A stretch of 64,000 nt of DNA. It comes from Candidatus Gastranaerophilales bacterium (GTDB taxonomy: Bacteria; Cyanobacteriota; Vampirovibrionia; Gastranaerophilales; Gastranaerophilaceae). This document shows positions 8,495 through 16,718 of the stretch, piece after piece. Below the pieces are notes generated by a model, which saw only the letters and a list, made by a program, of their open reading frames with translations, was not told the origin of the DNA and did not search any database. How positions within the stretch are numbered: the stretch's first letter is position 1; each line of letters starts with the position of its first letter. Location of the stretch: the NCBI GenBank assembly GCA_944325895.1, contig CALVCA010000003.1, positions 1 to 64,000 of the forward strand, given 5' to 3'. Position numbers and translations under genes: made by a program.

Positions 8495-10184
8495 CAGCCA
8501 AAATATCCATTGCATTATTAAGCACTGTTTTAACTGAATAAACGAGAGCTAAACGAGCTTTCGTCAAATTTATATCGTCATTGATAACTCTAACTGCATT
8601 ATAGAAAGAATGAAATTCAGCTGCAAGCTCTTGAACATATCTGCAAATAGTATAAACCTGTCTTGTCTTTGCAGATGTTTCAATCATTGATTTGTATTCT
8701 TCAAGTTTAAGCACTAATCTGCGAGCATCATGAATATTATTTTCCAAAATGGATTTATCAAAATTGTTTATAAATTTATTAAAATCGTCTTTGGAAAGTA
8801 TTGCAGGAATTGTTTCACCCGTTTCTGTATCAAGTTTTTCATTAATAATATTTCTAATAATAGAACAGGCTCTAGCATGTGCATATTGAACATAGAATAC
8901 CGGATTTTCATCAGTATTTGTTTTAGCAAGTTCAATATCGAAATCAAGAGTAGTATCAATATTTCTCATACACATCCAAAAACGAGTTGCATCAACTCCG
9001 ACTTCATCAATTAAATCATCCAGCGTAACCATATTTTTACGTTTACCCATACGGACTTCTTCACCGTTGACGACAAGATTAACAAGCTGCCCCAAAAGAA
9101 TTTCCAGCTTATCAGGATCATAACCCAATGCTGCAATTGAAGCTTTTACCCTTGCGACATAGCCATGATGATCTGCACCCCAAATGTTAATCATTCTGTC
9201 AAATCCACGCTGGAGCTTATCTATATGATACGCAATATCAGCTGTTAAATAAGTATTGGAGCCGTCAGCTTTTTTGATTACTCTATCCTGATCATCACCA
9301 AAATCAGAAGATTTAAACCAAACAGCACCGCCTTTTTCATAAATTTTTCCGCTGTTTTTAAGCTTATTTACGCATTCCTCAACTTTTCCTGAATTATGTA
9401 AAGTAAGCTCCGAATAAAAATTATCAAAATGTACTCTGAAGTTATCCAACAATTCTTTTTGAAGTCTTTCCATTTCAAATTTTGCGAAATCAGACAACTC
9501 TGAAACATTATCAGGAAGATTAGAATGTGTTTCAAGATATTTTTTAGCAACCGGAATCAAGTAATCACCGGGATAATAATTTTTACGTTCAGTTTCGTCC
9601 GTCGGAAAATCAATATTTTCGCCAAGTTGCTGTCTTATCCGAATAGCAAGCGAATTTCCCAACTTTTGAATTTGGGAACCTGCATCATTAATATAAAATT
9701 CCTGATAAACGTCATGCCCGTAAAATTTTAAAAGATTTGCAAGAGCTGAACCCATGGCTGCCCAGCGACCATGTCCGATATGGAAAGGTCCTGTCGGATT
9801 TGCCGAAACATACTCAAGAATAATTTTTTCTTTTTCTATATTCTCAGGTTTTCCGAACAATGTTTTTTTCTTAAAAATTTCATCAATAAGCTCTATAAGA
9901 AGTGTTTTACCCGATTTAAAATTAATAAAACCGGCAACTACAGAATATTCATTATCTTCTCTGTCTATAAAATCTACAATGGATTGTGCAATTACGGGAG
10001 GTGCAATTTTTGCATTCCTGGCAAGACAGGAAACATTTATCGCATAATCACCAAAATCACTATTCTTAGGCTTTTCCACAATTAATGTACCTGCCGCATA
10101 TTCAGTCATTTGTCCTAATTTACCGGCTTTTAAAGCTTTTTGCAAAGCATCTTCTACCTTATTTAAAAAATAATCTTTTATCAT
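8472..10184 (-). CDS. argS: Arginyl-tRNA synthetase
   Basis: Class Ia synthetase charging tRNA-Arg. Visible are the ANPTGPFHIGHGRWAAMG block with the HIGH signature, the INDAGSQIQKLGNS segment, the KMSKS-equivalent loop MGKRKNMVTL, and the C-terminal DALR anticodon-binding helical domain ending in LAVTAPERM. 570 aa is full length. AGGAG sits 8-9 bases before the ATG. Two tRNA-Arg genes lie 3.6 kb away. Confidence 0.96.
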   Translation of the reverse strand: MIKDYFLNKVEDALQKALKAGKLGQMTEYAAGTLIVEKPKNSDFGDYAINVSCLARNAKIAPPVIAQSIVDFIDREDNEYSVVAGFINFKSGKTLLIELIDEIFKKKTLFGKPENIEKEKIILEYVSANPTGPFHIGHGRWAAMGSALANLLKFYGHDVYQEFYINDAGSQIQKLGNSLAIRIRQQLGENIDFPTDETERKNYYPGDYLIPVAKKYLETHSNLPDNVSELSDFAKFEMERLQKELLDNFRVHFDNFYSELTLHNSGKVEECVNKLKNSGKIYEKGGAVWFKSSDFGDDQDRVIKKADGSNTYLTADIAYHIDKLQRGFDRMINIWGADHHGYVARVKASIAALGYDPDKLEILLGQLVNLVVNGEEVRMGKRKNMVTLDDLIDEVGVDATRFWMCMRNIDTTLDFDIELAKTNTDENPVFYVQYAHARACSIIRNIINEKLDTETGETIPAILSKDDFNKFINNFDKSILENNIHDARRLVLKLEEYKSMIETSAKTRQVYTICRYVQELAAEFHSFYNAVRVINDDINLTKARLALVYSVKTVLNNAMDILAVTAPERM

Positions 10185-10224
10185 ATTTTCTACTCCTGTA
10201 AGATTATTTTATCATAAACAAAAA

Positions 10225-10284
10225 CTACCAGGGATAATCAGGAAAAATTTGCCAACCATCGTATTGAATTAATGTACCGCACGG
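10225..10284 (-). pseudogene. Remnant of a prepilin C terminus
   Basis: The argS-mgtE gap holds a minus-strand fragment reading CGTLIQYDGWQIFPDYPW then stop, preceded in frame by a TAA. The intact prepilin at 26202-27107 ends similarly (SGWKIPDWYPVKV), so this looks like the decayed tail of a lost pilin-type gene. The opposite strand keeps a 27-codon open stretch (10277-10357) without a start codon, which I cannot assign. Confidence 0.4.
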
Positions 10285-10355
10285 TTACGTATTAGATGCA
10301 AAAAATATTGCGGAAATTCTCGGATACAAAATGGGAATGAATTATATGTTTGTAA

Positions 10356-10361
10356 TATAAT
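10356..10361 (+). promoter_or_regulatory. -10 box of mgtE, leaderless arrangement
   Basis: A perfect TATAAT ends 6 bases before the ATG at 10368 (a second ATG follows at 10371). No Shine-Dalgarno is present. A start point 7 bases downstream would fall on the start codon. Confidence 0.55.
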
Positions 10362-10367
10362 ATTAAT

Positions 10368-11735
10368 ATGATGAACGTTCAAAACATAATCGACAGAATA
10401 CGTGAAATTATGAACGACGAAACAGTTATTCAGCTAAAAGAGGAGTTGAACAGCTATCACGTTGCGGATTTGGCTGATATTTTTCAGGAGCTGAAACCTG
10501 AAGAAAGATTAAAGTGTTTCAAACTTCTTGAAATCGAAAAAGCAGCCGATTTAATAGAATATTTAACTCCTCAGCTGCAAGTTGAACTGTTAGGAGATAT
10601 AGACGAAGAACTGGCTTCCAAAATTATAACGAAATTACCGCATGATGCAGCGGCAGACGTATTGGGCGACATGGAAGACGACGAGAGTGAAACATATCTT
10701 GATAAATTGCCGCACAAGTTTTCTGCAGAAGTAAGAGAACTTTTAACATATAACGAAGACACCGCCGGCGGTATCATGAATCCATCCGTTTTAACGGTAA
10801 ATTGTGATATGACAGTACTTGACGTATTAAACTACATAAGAATAAAAGCCGAACAGGATAATTTGGAACTTTATTATATTTATGTTGTTGATAAGCAAAA
10901 CCACCTTTTAGGAGTTGTATCATTAAGAAGTCTTTTAACTTCACCTATTAATAAAAAAATTGAAGACATAATGATATGCGACATAGTAAAACTTCATATA
11001 GACGATTATCAAGACTATATAGCTGATGTATTTATGAAATACCAATATAATGCACTGCCGGTAGTAGATTTATACAACAGATTAAAAGGTATGATAACCT
11101 GGGATGACGTTCAAGATATTGTAGAAGAAGAAACAACAGAAAGTATCTATCAGTCCTCCGGTATTTCTACGGAATTAGTTGATGAAGATGAAATTTTATC
11201 AGGGAATATTTTAAATGCAATAAAAGCACGTACACCATGGCTTTTTATAACTTTAATCGGAGAATTTATAGCAGTAAATGTTGCACATCATTTTGACTCA
11301 ACACTATCTGCATTACCTATAATTGCAATATTTATGCCGCTGTTAGCGGGGCTTGGCGGGAATATCGGCACTCAAAGTATAACTCTTATGGTCAGAGGGC
11401 TTTCTACAGGTCAGGTAACACTAAGTTCAGCCGTTTACCATATAATGAGAGAAATGCTTATCGGGCTTTGTATAGGCATATTTTTCGGCGGCATGACAAC
11501 GCTTGTTACATGGGGCTGGCAGCATAATGTTGAGCTGGGCATTGTTGTCGGAATAGCTATGGCAATAAACATGACAATGGCAACTGTCATCGGAACTTTT
11601 ACACCTTTTGCATTAAAAACAGTTAATATAGACCCTGCCGTTGCATCAGGTCCCGTTATTGCCACAACTATTGATGTTATCGGGCTTGCAGTTTACTTTA
11701 CGCTTGTTTCCACATTTTTACTACACGTTATTTAA
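10368..11735 (+). CDS. mgtE: MgtE-family magnesium transporter
   Basis: Mg2+-gated channel of the inner membrane. Domains in order are the MgtE N domain (about residues 10-130, with repeated LPHDAAADVLGDMEDDE-like elements), two CBS domains (about 135-255), a connecting helix, then the five-helix membrane domain (about 285-455) containing PLLAGLGGNIGTQS. The family's pore motif and acidic Mg-sensing residues are in place. 455 aa is normal. Followed 13 bases later by the LCP gene. Translation probably starts from a near-leaderless mRNA. Confidence 0.93.
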   Translation: MMNVQNIIDRIREIMNDETVIQLKEELNSYHVADLADIFQELKPEERLKCFKLLEIEKAADLIEYLTPQLQVELLGDIDEELASKIITKLPHDAAADVLGDMEDDESETYLDKLPHKFSAEVRELLTYNEDTAGGIMNPSVLTVNCDMTVLDVLNYIRIKAEQDNLELYYIYVVDKQNHLLGVVSLRSLLTSPINKKIEDIMICDIVKLHIDDYQDYIADVFMKYQYNALPVVDLYNRLKGMITWDDVQDIVEEETTESIYQSSGISTELVDEDEILSGNILNAIKARTPWLFITLIGEFIAVNVAHHFDSTLSALPIIAIFMPLLAGLGGNIGTQSITLMVRGLSTGQVTLSSAVYHIMREMLIGLCIGIFFGGMTTLVTWGWQHNVELGIVVGIAMAINMTMATVIGTFTPFALKTVNIDPAVASGPVIATTIDVIGLAVYFTLVSTFLLHVI

Positions 11736-11748
11736 AAGGTAAGGAATT

Positions 11749-13071
11749 ATGACAAATTATACAGAAGAAACCCCTATTGATAAATATCTAAATGAAAACG
11801 AAGATGAAAAAAAAGATAAATCCACATTTATAAAAATAGTCATAGTTATGACAATAATTTTTATAGGTGTACTTTTTGCAATATTTTTATTTGCAGACAA
11901 TAAAGAATTTTTGGAAGATGAATTCGGACAAGATTCATTTATTACAAAATTATTTATAAAACTGACACAAAGCAACAACGACAAAGAAAAAGCAGAGTTT
12001 GCACTGCCTTTTGGACCTAGGAAACAAAATATTTTATTATTAGGCGTGGATTCCAACGGTGAAGGCAGCGACTTGTGGAAGGGTACAAGAACTGATACAA
12101 TCGTAGTTTTAAATATTGATCCCAAAAGCAAATCTTTAAATGCAATATCAATTCCCCGTGACAGTAAAGTTTATCTGCCCGGAGATAATGGCATTCAAAA
12201 GATTAATGCAGCACATGCAATAGGCGGCATAAACATGACTGTACGAACTATTGAAGACACTTTAGGAATAAGAATAGATAAATATATTATGGTTCATGAC
12301 GAAGCCGTCAGAAAAATAGTGGAAGCTTTAGGCGGAGTTGATATTTATGTTGAAAAAAACATGCACTACAATGATTATTCAGGCAATTTACATATCAATC
12401 TTACAAAAGGGCCGCACCACTTAGATGCTGATGAAGTTATAGGTTATTTAAGATTTAGACATGACGCTATGGGCGACATAGGAAGAACTCAACGCCAGCA
12501 ATGGTTTTTAAGAGGCTTATTACAAGAAATACAAAAACCCGAAACCATTGCTAAAATACCGGAAATTCTTTCTATTGCAAAGGAATATGTCAAAACAAAT
12601 ATGTCACTATACGAAATGTCACAGTATGCAGCTTTAGCCAAACATTTTGACATAGATAATATCGAAATCGCTACCCTACCCGGTTCTCCGAATAAAAAAG
12701 GCTATACAAGTTATTGGATTTTAGATCCCGAAAAAACTCAAGAAGTTATAAACCGATTAATTTACAGAGAAAAAATTCAATCCGATAAAACCCAATTCGT
12801 AGCCAGCGTACTATACACAAATGAAAACACTCAGGATGCAAAAAAACTTATTGAAATGTTAAAAACTAATAATGTTGAAGTAAAATGCACCGACAGAACT
12901 ATGGCAACACATTCACAATTTATAGCACATACAAAATACGTCACAAAAGAATATTATAACTGGCTGGAGAAAAAAGTTCCAGATTTGGATAATGCAAGAC
13001 AATTCGTATATGATCCGATTAATTATTACTGTGCAGATACTGATTTCACAATTATTTTAGCCGGTCAATAA
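11749..13071 (+). CDS. LytR-CpsA-Psr (LCP) family cell-wall transferase
   Basis: LCP proteins transfer undecaprenyl-linked glycopolymers to peptidoglycan. A charged cytoplasmic N terminus (1-27) precedes one membrane helix (about 28-48). The extracytoplasmic LCP domain has NILLLGVDSNGEG, the TRTDTIVVLNIDP and SIPRDSKVYLPG blocks and the arginine segment YLRFRHDAMGDIGRTQRQQ. A C-terminal LytR_C-like domain (about 345-440) follows. 440 aa. Lies between mgtE and lemA on the same strand, likely one transcript. Which glycan it attaches is unknown. Confidence 0.9.
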   Translation: MTNYTEETPIDKYLNENEDEKKDKSTFIKIVIVMTIIFIGVLFAIFLFADNKEFLEDEFGQDSFITKLFIKLTQSNNDKEKAEFALPFGPRKQNILLLGVDSNGEGSDLWKGTRTDTIVVLNIDPKSKSLNAISIPRDSKVYLPGDNGIQKINAAHAIGGINMTVRTIEDTLGIRIDKYIMVHDEAVRKIVEALGGVDIYVEKNMHYNDYSGNLHINLTKGPHHLDADEVIGYLRFRHDAMGDIGRTQRQQWFLRGLLQEIQKPETIAKIPEILSIAKEYVKTNMSLYEMSQYAALAKHFDIDNIEIATLPGSPNKKGYTSYWILDPEKTQEVINRLIYREKIQSDKTQFVASVLYTNENTQDAKKLIEMLKTNNVEVKCTDRTMATHSQFIAHTKYVTKEYYNWLEKKVPDLDNARQFVYDPINYYCADTDFTIILAGQ

Positions 13072-13128
13072 ATTTAAATAGACAAAATAAAAAAAACATG
13101 TTAAAATAATAAAATACGGAGGCAATTA

Positions 13129-13776
13129 ATGGATAGTACAACATTAACACCTGAACAGGTAAATCAGCTTTTGGCACAAGCTGCCGCAGCCCAGTCGCCG
13201 GATTATTTAAAAATATTTTTGATAACCGTAGGTTTAATTTTATTATTTTTGTACATAGTATATGTTTTGCTGATAATGAAAAAAAACAAAGTCAAAGAAG
13301 CTTTGGCAAGCATTGATGTACAATTAAAAAAACGTTATGATCTTATTCCTAATATATTATTTTTGGCAAACAAATTTATGGAGCATGAAAGAGGGCTGTT
13401 AGACGAAATAACAAGGTTAAGAACTGAAGCGTTAAAGTTAAGCTCCGGATTTGATAATATAAAAGATAAAATCAATTTGGATAATGAGATTAAAAACAAA
13501 ATGGGACAGTTGATGGTATCAGTGGAAAACTATCCGCAGTTAAAATCAAATGAAACAATGATGCAGGCAATGTCAACGTATTCAGAAGTTGAAGAACATA
13601 TAGCTGCAGCAAGAAGATTTTACAACAGTGCTGTTTTGGATTTAAACAATGCAGTTGAAATATTACCCAGCAAATGGTTTGCTGATAAACTCGGTATAAA
13701 ATCAGAATTACCGTACTTTGAAATAACAAATGAAGAAGAACGAAAAAGTATAAATGCGAAAGCATACTTTTCATAA
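13129..13776 (+). CDS. lemA: LemA-family membrane protein
   Basis: 215 aa with one N-terminal membrane helix (about residues 28-50) and a long helical domain typical of LemA, opening ASIDVQLKKRYDLIPN, the family hallmark. The ATG has a GGAGG RBS. An unusual Gln/Ala-rich head precedes the helix. Function of LemA proteins is unsettled (envelope stress or protease partners). The stop codon TAA directly abuts the first base of a tRNA-Arg gene, so the mRNA and tRNA may share a transcript. Confidence 0.88.
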   Translation: MDSTTLTPEQVNQLLAQAAAAQSPDYLKIFLITVGLILLFLYIVYVLLIMKKNKVKEALASIDVQLKKRYDLIPNILFLANKFMEHERGLLDEITRLRTEALKLSSGFDNIKDKINLDNEIKNKMGQLMVSVENYPQLKSNETMMQAMSTYSEVEEHIAAARRFYNSAVLDLNNAVEILPSKWFADKLGIKSELPYFEITNEEERKSINAKAYFS

Positions 13777-13850
13777 GTGCCTGTAGCTCAGTAGAATAGA
13801 GCGTCGGTCTCCGAAGCCGAAGGTCACGGGTTTGACTCCCGTCAGGCATA
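13777..13850 (+). tRNA. tRNA-Arg (CCG)
   Basis: Acceptor GTGCCTG/CAGGCAT (one G-U pair), D arm GCTCAG, anticodon loop CTCCGAA (CCG), T arm CGGGTTTGACTCCCG, discriminator A. It begins at the base after the lemA stop codon. CCA not encoded. Confidence 0.95.
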
Positions 13851-13851
13851 A

Positions 13852-13924
13852 GGGTTCGTAGCTCAGTAGGAAGAGCAACGGTTTCCTAAACCGGAGATCG
13901 CGGGTTCGACTCCCGCCGGGCCCA
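13852..13924 (+). tRNA. tRNA-Arg (CCU)
   Basis: Acceptor GGGTTCG/CGGGCCC (two G-U pairs), D arm GCTCAG, anticodon loop TTCCTAA (CCU), T arm CGGGTTCGACTCCCG, discriminator A. One base separates it from the preceding tRNA-Arg, so both are processed from one precursor. Confidence 0.94.
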
Positions 13925-13948
13925 AATATTTTAATAGGAGTTAGAATA

Positions 13949-15430
13949 ATGTTTTTAAAAATCATCAACAAAATTAAAGATATCGGATTATCAAGTATTA
14001 TCGCAATCTTAATAATACTATCAGGATTAATATTCGGCTTAATGGTATTTCAAACACCGAAGCAGCAGTACGCATTTCCGTCAGCACAAGGTTACGGTGC
14101 GTTTACCAGCGGCGGCAGAGGCGGTGTTGTTTACCATGTCAGAACACTTGAAGATAAAAATGAATTAGGTTCTTTGAGATATGCAATTGAACAAAAAGGT
14201 CCAAGAACTATCGTTTTTGATATTTCAGGCATAATAGATTTAAAATCACCGCTGGTCATCAAAAACGGCGATTTAACTATAGCAGGACAAACAGCCCCCG
14301 GGGACGGTATATGTATAAGAAATTATCCGGTATCAATAGAAGCAGACAATATAATAATAAGATATATACGTTTCAGACTCGGTGATAAATCGAACGGAAC
14401 TGCACTTACAGCAAAAAACAGGCACGACATTATTTTAGACCATTGCTCCTTCAGCTGGGCATCAATAGACAATGTAGCTTTGTATAATAACAGAAACCTT
14501 ACAATGCAATGGTGTATAATCAGTGAAGCATTGAATACAGGTAATGCTGACAATGGCATGGGTGCAACACTCGGCGGCTATAGTTCAACATATCACCACA
14601 ATTTATTTGCAAGCAACAGAACTAATAACCCTAATTTTTACAAAGCATCACATGCTAACAAACTGGATTTGGAAACTGTTGATTTCAGAAATAACGTATT
14701 ATATAACTGGGGTTCTTCATCAATAAGCGGAGCCGAAAGCGGTTCATACAATATTGTTAATAATTATTTCAAATTCGGACCGGCGACACAAATTGCATCA
14801 AGAAGCCAAATTATGGAAGTTACAAATGTCGGACGCTATGGAATAGCGTATGTAAACGGCAACTATGTATATATAAATCCGCTGCAAACAAATGATAACT
14901 GGATGGGTGTATATCCGAATATGGATTATATAAGAACTTCTACAAACCCGATATTAACCCGCTCGGAATTTTATCATGAACCCGTATTAACACATAGTGC
15001 TGAAAGAGCATTTGAAAATGTATTGGCACATGCCGGTGCTTCATATAAACGAGATTTTGTAGATAACAGAATTGTAAAAGACGTAAACACATATATGTCC
15101 GGTTCAACATCCAATACAGGGCTTATAACATCTCCTAAAGATGTAGGGGACTACCCGAAATACAACAGCGATGTACCGGTGGTAGATTCAGACAGCGACG
15201 GTATACCTGATGATTGGGAATTCAATCATAATTTAAACCCTTATGACACAGGTGATGCAAAAAATTTAACAGAATCAGGTTATACTTATTTGGAAGTATA
15301 TTTGAACAGTCTTGTTGGTGATATAACAAAACAGCAGAACGTAAAATCTTTGCCGACTTTTGATTCTATAAGACTATTAGTACAAAAAACAGCAAACAAA
15401 ATTAAGAAGCATGAAACAATTGAGCCTTAG
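13949..15430 (+). CDS. Membrane-anchored pectate-lyase-like protein (PL1-type beta-helix)
   Basis: 493 aa. An N-terminal membrane helix (about residues 12-33) serves as anchor or signal. A right-handed parallel beta-helix domain follows, with pectate-lyase hallmarks: AFPSAQGYGAFTSGGRGG, GSLRYAIEQKGPRTIVFDISG, LTIAGQTAPGDG, DHCSFSWASIDN and YHHNLFASNRTNNP. The C terminus has a calcium-binding DSDSDGIPDDWE stretch (thrombospondin type 3-like) before a helical tail. Probably cleaves pectin or a related uronate polymer outside the inner membrane. TAGGAG precedes the ATG. Its 3' end overlaps convergent thyX by 29 bases. Substrate is inferred. Confidence 0.82.
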   Translation: MFLKIINKIKDIGLSSIIAILIILSGLIFGLMVFQTPKQQYAFPSAQGYGAFTSGGRGGVVYHVRTLEDKNELGSLRYAIEQKGPRTIVFDISGIIDLKSPLVIKNGDLTIAGQTAPGDGICIRNYPVSIEADNIIIRYIRFRLGDKSNGTALTAKNRHDIILDHCSFSWASIDNVALYNNRNLTMQWCIISEALNTGNADNGMGATLGGYSSTYHHNLFASNRTNNPNFYKASHANKLDLETVDFRNNVLYNWGSSSISGAESGSYNIVNNYFKFGPATQIASRSQIMEVTNVGRYGIAYVNGNYVYINPLQTNDNWMGVYPNMDYIRTSTNPILTRSEFYHEPVLTHSAERAFENVLAHAGASYKRDFVDNRIVKDVNTYMSGSTSNTGLITSPKDVGDYPKYNSDVPVVDSDSDGIPDDWEFNHNLNPYDTGDAKNLTESGYTYLEVYLNSLVGDITKQQNVKSLPTFDSIRLLVQKTANKIKKHETIEP

Positions 15431-16106
15431 TTTTCATTCTGCCGCACGATTTATCTTCATCGCAAAAACCTAACCTTTCACATTTAGGAACAAGGTAAGG
15501 TTTAAGCCATGGTTCTTGAGCTGTAAGCTCATCACACATAAGTTTAACCATTGTTCTGATTTCGTACTGAGCACGTGTACAAAGACGCAAGTTAGCCAAA
15601 TGAATCATTTCTCTCAAGTTTAAGCTTGCAACAATTGAACTTGCTGCAGCATTGGGCAAAACAAAACGGGCATCTTCTGCCGGAATACCGGCTTCAACAA
15701 ATTCTTGATACTGCTTTGAAATTTCATTCATAAAATTTTCAAATTTAGATTTTAATTCAGGATTTTTTTCAATTGTAGGAGGAATTATATAATCAAATTG
15801 CCCCTTTTCTTTTACATATCTTTGAGATTTTTGAGAAAAAGACATATGCCTATGACGCACCAGCTGGTGAGTACAGGCACGGGAAACATTTGATATTGCA
15901 AAAGTAACCTGTATATGTTCTACAGTTGAATAATGACCTGAAGAAATAACTCTTTCAATAAGCTTAAGCATCTTATCATTATCAACGGCATTTTCATAGA
16001 TATCAGCCGGATATTCAGCACTATAACAAGTTCTGCAGGCCGTATAAATAGTTTTAAGCATATTGTCAGGCTTTGCAATCAACTTAACAACAGGTTTGTT
16101 ATTCAT
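15402..16106 (-). CDS. thyX: Flavin-dependent thymidylate synthase
   Basis: Makes dTMP from dUMP using FAD, methylene-tetrahydrofolate and NADPH. The ThyX motif RHRHMSFSQKSQRY (RHR-X7-S) is intact, as is the ARFVLPNAAASS segment. An in-frame ATG at 16118 exists, but GGGGGT just upstream of the ATG at 16106 favours the shorter 234-aa form starting MNNKPVVKLI. Lies behind rpmE and its terminator on the same strand. The implied dependence on ThyX means no thyA need be present. Confidence 0.95.
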   Translation of the reverse strand: MNNKPVVKLIAKPDNMLKTIYTACRTCYSAEYPADIYENAVDNDKMLKLIERVISSGHYSTVEHIQVTFAISNVSRACTHQLVRHRHMSFSQKSQRYVKEKGQFDYIIPPTIEKNPELKSKFENFMNEISKQYQEFVEAGIPAEDARFVLPNAAASSIVASLNLREMIHLANLRLCTRAQYEIRTMVKLMCDELTAQEPWLKPYLVPKCERLGFCDEDKSCGRMKTKAQLFHAS

Positions 16107-16120
16107 AAATACCCCCATAA

Positions 16121-16147
16121 AAAAATGTAGCCGAAGGCTACATTTTT
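16121..16147 (-). terminator. Terminator at the end of rpmE
   Basis: A perfect 12-bp stem (AAAAATGTAGCC/GGCTACATTTTT, 3-base loop) sits at the rpmE stop codon and runs into a T stretch on the minus strand. It would separate rpmE from thyX. Confidence 0.8.
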
Positions 16148-16346
16148 ATTTATTACCGTAACGTTTATTAAATCTTTCAACTCTGCCTTCAGAGTCAAGA
16201 ATTTTTTGCTGTCCTGTATAGAACGGATGGCATTTGTTACAGATTTCAACGGTTATGTTATCTGAAACAGAACCTGTTTCAATTTCATTACCGCATACAC
16301 ATTTGATTACAGTTTTCTTATAATCCGGATGTATACCTTGTTTCAT
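16146..16346 (-). CDS. rpmE: 50S ribosomal protein L31, zinc type
   Basis: 66 aa. It keeps the zinc-binding cysteines (CVC near residues 16-18 and CNKC near 36-39), so it is the Zn-containing form rather than the Zn-independent paralogue. Conserved [12 protein letters not shown] start and [20 protein letters not shown] core. RBS AAAGAGG precedes the ATG. Confidence 0.97.
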   Translation of the reverse strand: MKQGIHPDYKKTVIKCVCGNEIETGSVSDNITVEICNKCHPFYTGQQKILDSEGRVERFNKRYGNK

Positions 16347-16551
16347 TTTTTACCTCTTTTCTTTAAGATTCCAAACTTAAATATTTCGACTAATTATATT
16401 TTATTCCGCTAAATGCAAAAACGCAAGTTTTTTTAAGAAATATTTTCATGCATTTGTATTAGAAAAATATGAACAGATTATATAAAAAGTTGATGTAATT
16501 TTTAAAAGATTTTGAAATAATATAAAAGTTGCTCACATTTAACGGGAAATA

Positions 16552-16716
16552 ATGATGAATCTTCACGAAGAATGCTTATTAAGATATTTAAAAATTCCGG
16601 ATGAATTATCATATTCAACAGAAATCTTGAAACTAAACAACTTTATACTTGAAAAAAAATTTATATCAAAAAATTTTGTTGCCAAAAGTTTGACATTCAG
16701 CTATACTGATGAATAG
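16552..16716 (+). CDS. 54-aa small protein coupled to a diguanylate cyclase gene
   Basis: ORF of 54 codons starting MMNLHEECLLRYLKIPDE, with a GGGA upstream of the ATG. Its stop codon lies only two bases before the start of the CHASE2-GGDEF gene, the usual sign of translational coupling. No membrane segment or known motif is visible; it is Leu/Lys-rich and probably helical. The 205 bases before it hold no other gene. Confidence 0.5.
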   Translation: MMNLHEECLLRYLKIPDELSYSTEILKLNNFILEKKFISKNFVAKSLTFSYTDE

Positions 16717-16718
16717 TT

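Noticed and set aside
8730-10085. Several plus-strand frames within argS
   Set aside because: They are antisense to a full-length, motif-complete argS, with no start signals or family features.
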